From positions 1,471,365 to 1,535,364 of the forward strand of contig NW_024104320.1 in NCBI RefSeq assembly GCF_003945595.2: a DNA stretch of 64,000 nt. Direction: 5' to 3'. The notes below the pieces were generated by a model, which saw only the letters and a program-made list of their open reading frames with translations, did not search any database and had not been told where the DNA came from. Below, piece after piece: positions 61,801-64,000 of the stretch; the stretch's first letter is position 1; every line of letters starts with the position of its first letter. The position numbers and the translations under genes are program-made. This DNA is from Pipra filicauda. Lineage: Eukaryota > Chordata > Aves > Passeriformes > Pipridae.

Positions 61801-62262
61801 TTCCTTGGTATTAAAGTGCTTCCTCCAATACTTTAAGTACTTTTTTAATTCCTTAAGCCTTACATATTTTGCACTGTCAAGGATGCTCTGTCACATGCAT
61901 ACATAAAACAAAAGATAGGGACTGTGATGTGAAGGAGTGCTTCTGCAGTTCTCATTTAATGTGATAGTTTGAGGTGGTAGATGTTGGGTACTGTTGGTGA
62001 CCAGAGAAGCCAAGGTCAGCTGGTGACAAGTGGCCAAGGAGAGATACCTGAGTCTTTTTAAAGTTAAAAAACATAAAGGGTACTTAAGACAGGTACATAA
62101 AAATGCTGCTATAAATTTTTTTCCTTTTTTTTTTTATTCTTAAATAGTGATGAAACAAAAGAAGTTCTTCTCCTGTTGGTGAGAGTGGGAGCTCTGCATA
62201 TTGTTGAAGACTTCATTGACGAGCATAAACTTGAGCACCTTAAGTCAATGATTGGGAAATAG
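43468..62262 (+). CDS. GCFC2: GCFC2 (GC-rich sequence DNA-binding factor 2), complete, 18 coding exons
   Basis: A complete GCFC2 gene whose exons join without a frame error to 843 residues (human about 781). Exons: 43468-43801, 44840-44947, 46361-46525, 47178-47396, 48413-48492, 49404-49519, 51234-51420, 52394-52517, 53731-53809, 55038-55150, 55902-56101, 56524-56677, 56956-57077, 58245-58321, 59183-59249, 61174-61320, 61661-61785, 62148-62262; all introns GT-AG. The N-terminal third is acidic and low-complexity. The GCFC domain occupies roughly residues 330-830, with landmarks [64 protein letters not shown] and KLLNRYLLL. The protein is nuclear. It was first reported as a GC-rich-element repressor and later linked, with TFIP11, to spliceosome disassembly like yeast Ntr2. 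The end [20 protein letters not shown] matches GCFC2 rather than PAXBP1. The start is chosen by MFRR homology. Confidence 0.96.
44010..44372 (+). mobile_element. GCFC2: CR1 LINE 3' fragment in GCFC2 intron 1
   Basis: Plus-oriented. It encodes the end of CR1 ORF2 ([20 protein letters not shown], then [13 protein letters not shown]), followed by the 3' UTR (GGAACAGGCTGCCTGGGGAG) and the tail CAGTTCTATGGTTCTGTGA. It has the same orientation as GCFC2. Confidence 0.92.
44840..44947 (+). CDS. GCFC2: GCFC2 exon 2
   Basis: Residues 112-147: [19 protein letters not shown] and then a QKKE-containing basic/acidic tail. FKVKK is a motif I know from the paralogue PAXBP1. Acceptor GGATAG, donor GTAAGT. 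Confidence 0.92.
45470..45625 (+). mobile_element. GCFC2: CR1 3' tail fragment in GCFC2 intron 2
   Basis: Plus-oriented: CAGAGAAGTTGTGGACTCCC, GCAACCTGGTCTAGTGGAAG, CCATTCTATGATG. About 155 bp, 5'-truncated, little diverged. Confidence 0.92.
46361..46525 (+). CDS. GCFC2: GCFC2 exon 3
   Basis: Residues 148-202, very acidic ([17 protein letters not shown], then [15 protein letters not shown]). It is probably disordered and a likely casein-kinase target. Acceptor AATACAG, donor GTTAGT. Confidence 0.9.
47178..47396 (+). CDS. GCFC2: GCFC2 exon 4
   Basis: Residues 203-275. It contains [18 protein letters not shown], the conserved GCFC-family box (IPDAAFI-ARRKR in relatives), then [12 protein letters not shown], an acidic patch, and [11 protein letters not shown]. 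Donor GTGAGT. Confidence 0.95.
47593..47635. repeat. Short AT-rich tandem duplication in GCFC2 intron 4
   Basis: ACCATTTAAAAATTTTT occurs twice, 22 bases apart. Each unit is also partly self-complementary (AAAAATTTTT). Confidence 0.85.
48413..48492 (+). CDS. GCFC2: GCFC2 exon 5
   Basis: Residues 276-302: [19 protein letters not shown], matching the family's W-E-Q-Q-x-x-K-A motif. Acceptor TTGCAG, donor GTGACA. Confidence 0.93.
49404..49519 (+). CDS. GCFC2: GCFC2 exon 6
   Basis: Residues 303-340: [19 protein letters not shown], the start of the conserved C-terminal region. Acceptor TTGTAG, donor GTAACT. Confidence 0.95.
49520..51233 (+). other. GCFC2: GCFC2 intron 6
   Basis: 1.7 kb of AT-rich sequence. 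I see no repeat family, exon or RNA gene in it. Confidence 0.7.
51234..51420 (+). CDS. GCFC2: GCFC2 exon 7
   Basis: Residues 341-403, a helical segment ([20 protein letters not shown], then [20 protein letters not shown]) predicted to form a coiled coil. Acceptor TTTTAG, donor GTATGT. Confidence 0.96.
52394..52517 (+). CDS. GCFC2: GCFC2 exon 8
   Basis: Residues 404-444, helical: [19 protein letters not shown], then [11 protein letters not shown], a family signature. Acceptor TTTCAG, donor GTTAGT. Confidence 0.95.
53731..53809 (+). CDS. GCFC2: GCFC2 exon 9
   Basis: Residues 445-470 ([19 protein letters not shown]...CEHR), a weakly conserved linker. Acceptor GGTAG, donor GTAGCT. It joins exon 10 to make [10 protein letters not shown]. 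Confidence 0.88.
54848..54909. repeat. Tandem duplication, 31-bp period, in GCFC2 intron 9
   Basis: Two copies of CACAGTTTGTGTCCTTATGG followed by TTACA. It lies about 130 bp upstream of the exon 10 acceptor. Confidence 0.92.
55038..55150 (+). CDS. GCFC2: GCFC2 exon 10
   Basis: Residues 471-508: [11 protein letters not shown], then [20 protein letters not shown], the conserved RRQAR/SSDDE block. The acceptor AATACAG at 55,037 is preferred because it yields RRTCRRQAR, aligning with RRTKRRQAR of mammals. A second AG nine bases on (55,046) would drop Thr-Cys-Arg. Donor GTTGGT. Confidence 0.9.
55902..56101 (+). CDS. GCFC2: GCFC2 exon 11
   Basis: Residues 509-575, highly conserved: [55 protein letters not shown]. 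The longest conserved block of the GCFC domain. Donor GTAGGT. Confidence 0.97.
56524..56677 (+). CDS. GCFC2: GCFC2 exon 12
   Basis: Residues 576-626: [12 protein letters not shown], an acidic spacer, then [11 protein letters not shown]. The acceptor is TAGCAG (a NAGNAG site). Using the first AG includes Gln576 and keeps the length equal to human. Donor GTATAA. Confidence 0.93.
56956..57077 (+). CDS. GCFC2: GCFC2 exon 13
   Basis: Residues 627-667: [20 protein letters not shown], with the WDPLSTSQT motif shared by the family. Acceptor TTCAG, donor GTAAAA. Confidence 0.96.
57078..58244 (+). other. GCFC2: GCFC2 intron 13
   Basis: 1.2 kb, AT-rich, with nothing recognisable. The open frame reading through the exon 13 donor ends about 90 bases into the intron. 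Confidence 0.7.
58245..58321 (+). CDS. GCFC2: GCFC2 exon 14
   Basis: Residues 668-692: [20 protein letters not shown], a strongly conserved motif. Acceptor AATAG, donor GTAAGA. Confidence 0.96.
58697..58804 (+). mobile_element. GCFC2: CR1 3' tail fragment in GCFC2 intron 14
   Basis: Plus-oriented: AGTGTTCAGGGCCAGGCTGG, TGGTCTTTAAGGTCCCTTCC and the tail CCATTCTGTGATTA. A short internal deletion after CAACCTTTTCTAGG removes the usual AAGGTGTCCCTGCC segment. Confidence 0.88.
59183..59249 (+). CDS. GCFC2: GCFC2 exon 15
   Basis: Residues 693-715: [20 protein letters not shown], then AVK. The F-Q-x-R-x-F-W core is conserved. Acceptor GACCAG, donor GTAGAG. Confidence 0.95.
59250..61173 (+). other. 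GCFC2: GCFC2 intron 15 (largest GCFC2 intron)
   Basis: 1.9 kb between exons 15 and 16. It holds a GC-richer unassigned block (about 59,930-60,300) and a short TG/TA microsatellite (60,952-60,974). No additional exon is needed, because exons 15 and 16 join in phase 0. Confidence 0.7.
60948..60974. repeat. TG/TA microsatellite in GCFC2 intron 15
   Basis: GGGGGTGTGTGTG followed by TATATATATATAT; short and probably variable. Confidence 0.9.
61174..61320 (+). CDS. GCFC2: GCFC2 exon 16
   Basis: Residues 716-764: [30 protein letters not shown], a hydrophobic helical block conserved with human. Acceptor CTACAG, donor GTAAAA. Confidence 0.96.
61417..61469. repeat. GCFC2: Long near-perfect AT-rich inverted repeat in GCFC2 intron 16
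   Basis: Left arm ATTAAAAAAAATTAAACCAC plus ATTT pairs with the right arm AAAATGTGTTTTTAATTTTT continuing TTTTAAT. About 25 bp per arm with almost no loop (centre TTTAAA). It lies in an intron of only 340 bases. Confidence 0.85.
61661..61785 (+). CDS. GCFC2: GCFC2 exon 17
   Basis: Residues 765-805: [37 protein letters not shown]. The LPE-x-WF motif is family-typical. Acceptor GAGCAG, donor GTATTA. Confidence 0.96.
62148..62262 (+). CDS. GCFC2: GCFC2 exon 18 (last coding exon)
   Basis: Residues 806-843 and the TAG stop at 62,260-62,262. [20 protein letters not shown] and [13 protein letters not shown] match the C-terminus of mammalian GCFC2 and separate it from PAXBP1. Acceptor AAATAG after a T-rich tract. 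Confidence 0.97.
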
Positions 62263-63235
62263 CAATGTTTGAAGCAGTACTTACATTACTGAAACAAGCC
62301 TGCTATTCACACTGGACCAGTTCTAATATGACATTTAATTAGTGGATCCTGCCTACCCAAAGATGTAATGGTAATTACTGTCCTAATGCTAAATATGTGA
62401 GGTGTTTTTCCCAAATATCTTCTACTGCCATTTACTCTTAGGTTAAAGAGTCTTTAGAAGTTACAGCTGTCAAAGTTAAGTGATGGTTCAGGCATTCTAA
62501 AATGTATGACAGTGCTTTACTGCTGTATCTGTCTTGGAACGATTCCTGGAAACAGAAAGTGCCTCTGAAGTTTGTCACTGCTAGCCTGTAGACAATTTGA
62601 CAAGCTATTTTCAGTATTAATTGCTAAATGTCATTCTGACTCAGCAGTCATTGAGCTCTTCTAAACTTGTGGTCCACAGTGATTTTTGGGAGGGTTGTTA
62701 AGCCATTCCTAGTGAAAAAGAATTCATAATACTGCTGGAGTTTGGACCTGATAGAGAAACAAGGGGGGCAGTGTAAGGAGTCAAGCTTTTACTACAGACA
62801 CCATAATGATAAGTACAAACCAACTTCAGTTACTTTCTAAGAACTGGAATTCTAGGAAACTTTTCCTTTTTGCTTCCCAGTAAGATCTACTGAACCTTAC
62901 TTCTTCATATCCTTGTTAGATTTCTAATGTTTTAGAACTTTGTATATTTACAATAAGTATTTTTACAGAATAACAGGGATGCTTCACTGTGGAAACTGTA
63001 GTGTATCAAAGACTCTGTGTTTACTTGTGGCTGTATTTCTCCAAAATCATCTGGGACTAGAATTTAATTCTTGCAGACTTAATCCCTTATGATTCCTTTT
63101 ATATTTTTTAAGTTAAAAATATATTTTTGTCAAATATTTTAATTGTAAATAGCTTTGATCAGTGTTAACAGACAAAAGATTACTTTTTAAATAATGTTGT
63201 TTTATTTTGAAAATAAAATATTTTTCTGTGTTAAT
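62263..63235 (+). terminator. GCFC2: GCFC2 3' UTR and poly(A) signal
   Basis: About 970 bases of 3' UTR, becoming very AT-rich towards the end. AATAAA is at 63,212-63,217 with a T/G-rich stretch after it, so cleavage is expected near 63,230-63,240. A consensus Pumilio site TGTAAATA lies at 63,144-63,151. Confidence 0.8.
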
Positions 63236-63639
63236 GACTCCTACAGTTCAATTTCTTCACATGTGACAAAAATGTTAAGTATGAAAGAAAACCCTCAGGC
63301 TCCACTAACCCTCATTACCTTTGGGAGTTATGTTGCAAATCCTGCTTTCTAATAATGAATTTCTGTTGCTTTTCCTCTCAGAATGACAACAAAAATGCAA
63401 CTGCTGATCAGCAATCACCACAAGCTGATGATCTCATTGCTTTTCTCTTGTTTTCCTTTGTCTCATCCCAGCTTGTCTCTAGCACAAGCCTTGTGCTATT
63501 GCAAAAATGTAATTAATTGTTCTATCACAATTTAGCTCTGTAGATGTTTGTTTCTGGAAAAAAGATTCCTTGTAATGACTTGTAAGCATTGGGAAGGCAG
63601 TGGACACTTGAGTCACAAAAGTCTGCACACTAAAATCTT
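63236..63639. other. GCFC2-MRPL19 convergent spacer
   Basis: About 400 bp between the two predicted cleavage sites. I see no gene, CR1 or low-complexity element. It should serve as the termination zone for both genes. Confidence 0.65.
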
Positions 63640-63762
63640 CTGGAAAGGTTAACTTTATTGTTTGCTTTGCCTATGTATATACAAAACTTGGCAACTGCTC
63701 ATCCACACAGTAAATTAAAAATATTAATTTTCTCAGTAATTCCTAGACTGTGAAAAACAGTA
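63640..63762 (-). terminator. MRPL19: MRPL19 3' UTR and poly(A) signal
   Basis: On the minus strand a consensus AATAAA lies at 63,659-63,654, about 105 bases after the stop, preceded by AT-rich sequence. Cleavage would fall near 63,635-63,645. The 3' UTR is short. Confidence 0.75.
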
Positions 63763-63978
63763 TTATTTTTTAAGTCCTTCATTCACTTCTTTCCAAATTT
63801 TTTCCTCTATTTTTGAAGTATCGTATTCTCGCAGCATATCAAACTCCAGCCATGGCTGGCTCCACTTCTGTGCTTCTTTCATTTTGCTTTCAGGTAGTTC
63901 AAACTTTATTCCTTTTATATTGTATTTTGGTCTTTCCCACCGTTTTGACCATGGTTTAGGTTTCATTCGTACCTGCAG
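63763..63978 (-). CDS. MRPL19: MRPL19 last coding exon (bL19m C-terminus), partial gene
   Basis: The C-terminal exon of mitochondrial ribosomal protein L19 (bL19m, large subunit), reading right to left. The peptide includes [38 protein letters not shown] and [20 protein letters not shown], ending KK-stop (TAA at 63,765-63,763). These match vertebrate MRPL19 closely. The acceptor is either TTTTAG (exon from 63,978, reading LQVRM) or CTGCAG six bases on (exon from 63,972, reading VRM). The first fits the mammalian LKVKM better. The rest of the gene lies beyond the right edge. Tail-to-tail order with GCFC2 is also seen in mammals. Confidence 0.95.
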   Translation of the reverse strand: MQVRMKPKPWSKRWERPKYNIKGIKFELPESKMKEAQKWSQPWLEFDMLREYDTSKIEEKIWKEVNEGLKK

Positions 63979-64000
63979 CTAAAATGAAGGATTAAAAAAT

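Noticed and set aside
43468..62262. Calling the plus-strand gene PAXBP1 because of its N-terminus
   Set aside because: Exon 4, exons 6-8 and the C-terminus ([13 protein letters not shown]) match GCFC2, and MRPL19 is the neighbour expected for GCFC2.
1..64000. Search for CRISPR arrays, bacterial operons, tRNA genes and retroviral gag/pol/env
   Set aside because: None seen. Repeats are CR1, microsatellites and simple tandem duplications, and the only reverse-transcriptase traces are CR1.

Overview
This is a stretch of a vertebrate nuclear genome, almost certainly a bird. It has long AT-rich introns, two sharply bounded CpG islands, and GT-AG split exons. The interspersed repeats are nearly all CR1 LINE fragments whose 3' ends carry the octamer-like ATTCTATG/ATTCTGTGA tail typical of avian CR1. 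I see no bacterial genes, CRISPR array, tRNA or rRNA gene, or retroviral coding region.

Layout. Positions 1 to about 34,090 are the 5' end of ITSN2 (intersectin 2) on the minus strand: a non-coding first exon in a CpG island (donor at 33,968), exon 2 with the start codon (21,046-21,109), and exon 3 opening the first EH domain (2,998-3,090). The rest of that region is three very long introns with scattered CR1 pieces and low-complexity tracts. From about 34.1 to 43.2 kb lies a roughly 9 kb intergenic region with four CR1 fragments and one unexplained GC-richer segment. From 43,468 to 62,262 the complete GCFC2 gene (formerly C2orf3/GCF) lies on the plus strand. I resolve 18 coding exons that join in frame to 843 residues, with a CpG-island promoter carrying twin CCAAT boxes and an AATAAA signal at 63,212. 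At the right edge (63,763-63,978, minus strand) is the last coding exon of MRPL19, converging on GCFC2.

The genes do not form an operon. ITSN2 (endocytic scaffold) and GCFC2 (spliceosome-disassembly-linked GCFC-family protein) are divergent neighbours. GCFC2 and MRPL19 (mitochondrial ribosomal protein bL19m) are tail-to-tail, as in mammals, with about 440 bp between their poly(A) signals. The ITSN2 side of the arrangement does not match the mammalian order as I know it.

The most interesting observations are: an avian GCFC2 N-terminus that keeps a motif resembling its paralogue PAXBP1; two four-codon upstream ORFs in the ITSN2 leader; a 13-bp tandem repeat ending three bases before the GCFC2 start codon; closely spaced alternative splice acceptors in GCFC2; and an internally deleted CR1 that still shows reverse-transcriptase motifs. 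I found no convincing new biological system. This is an ordinary euchromatic avian locus with some gene-structure details worth checking.
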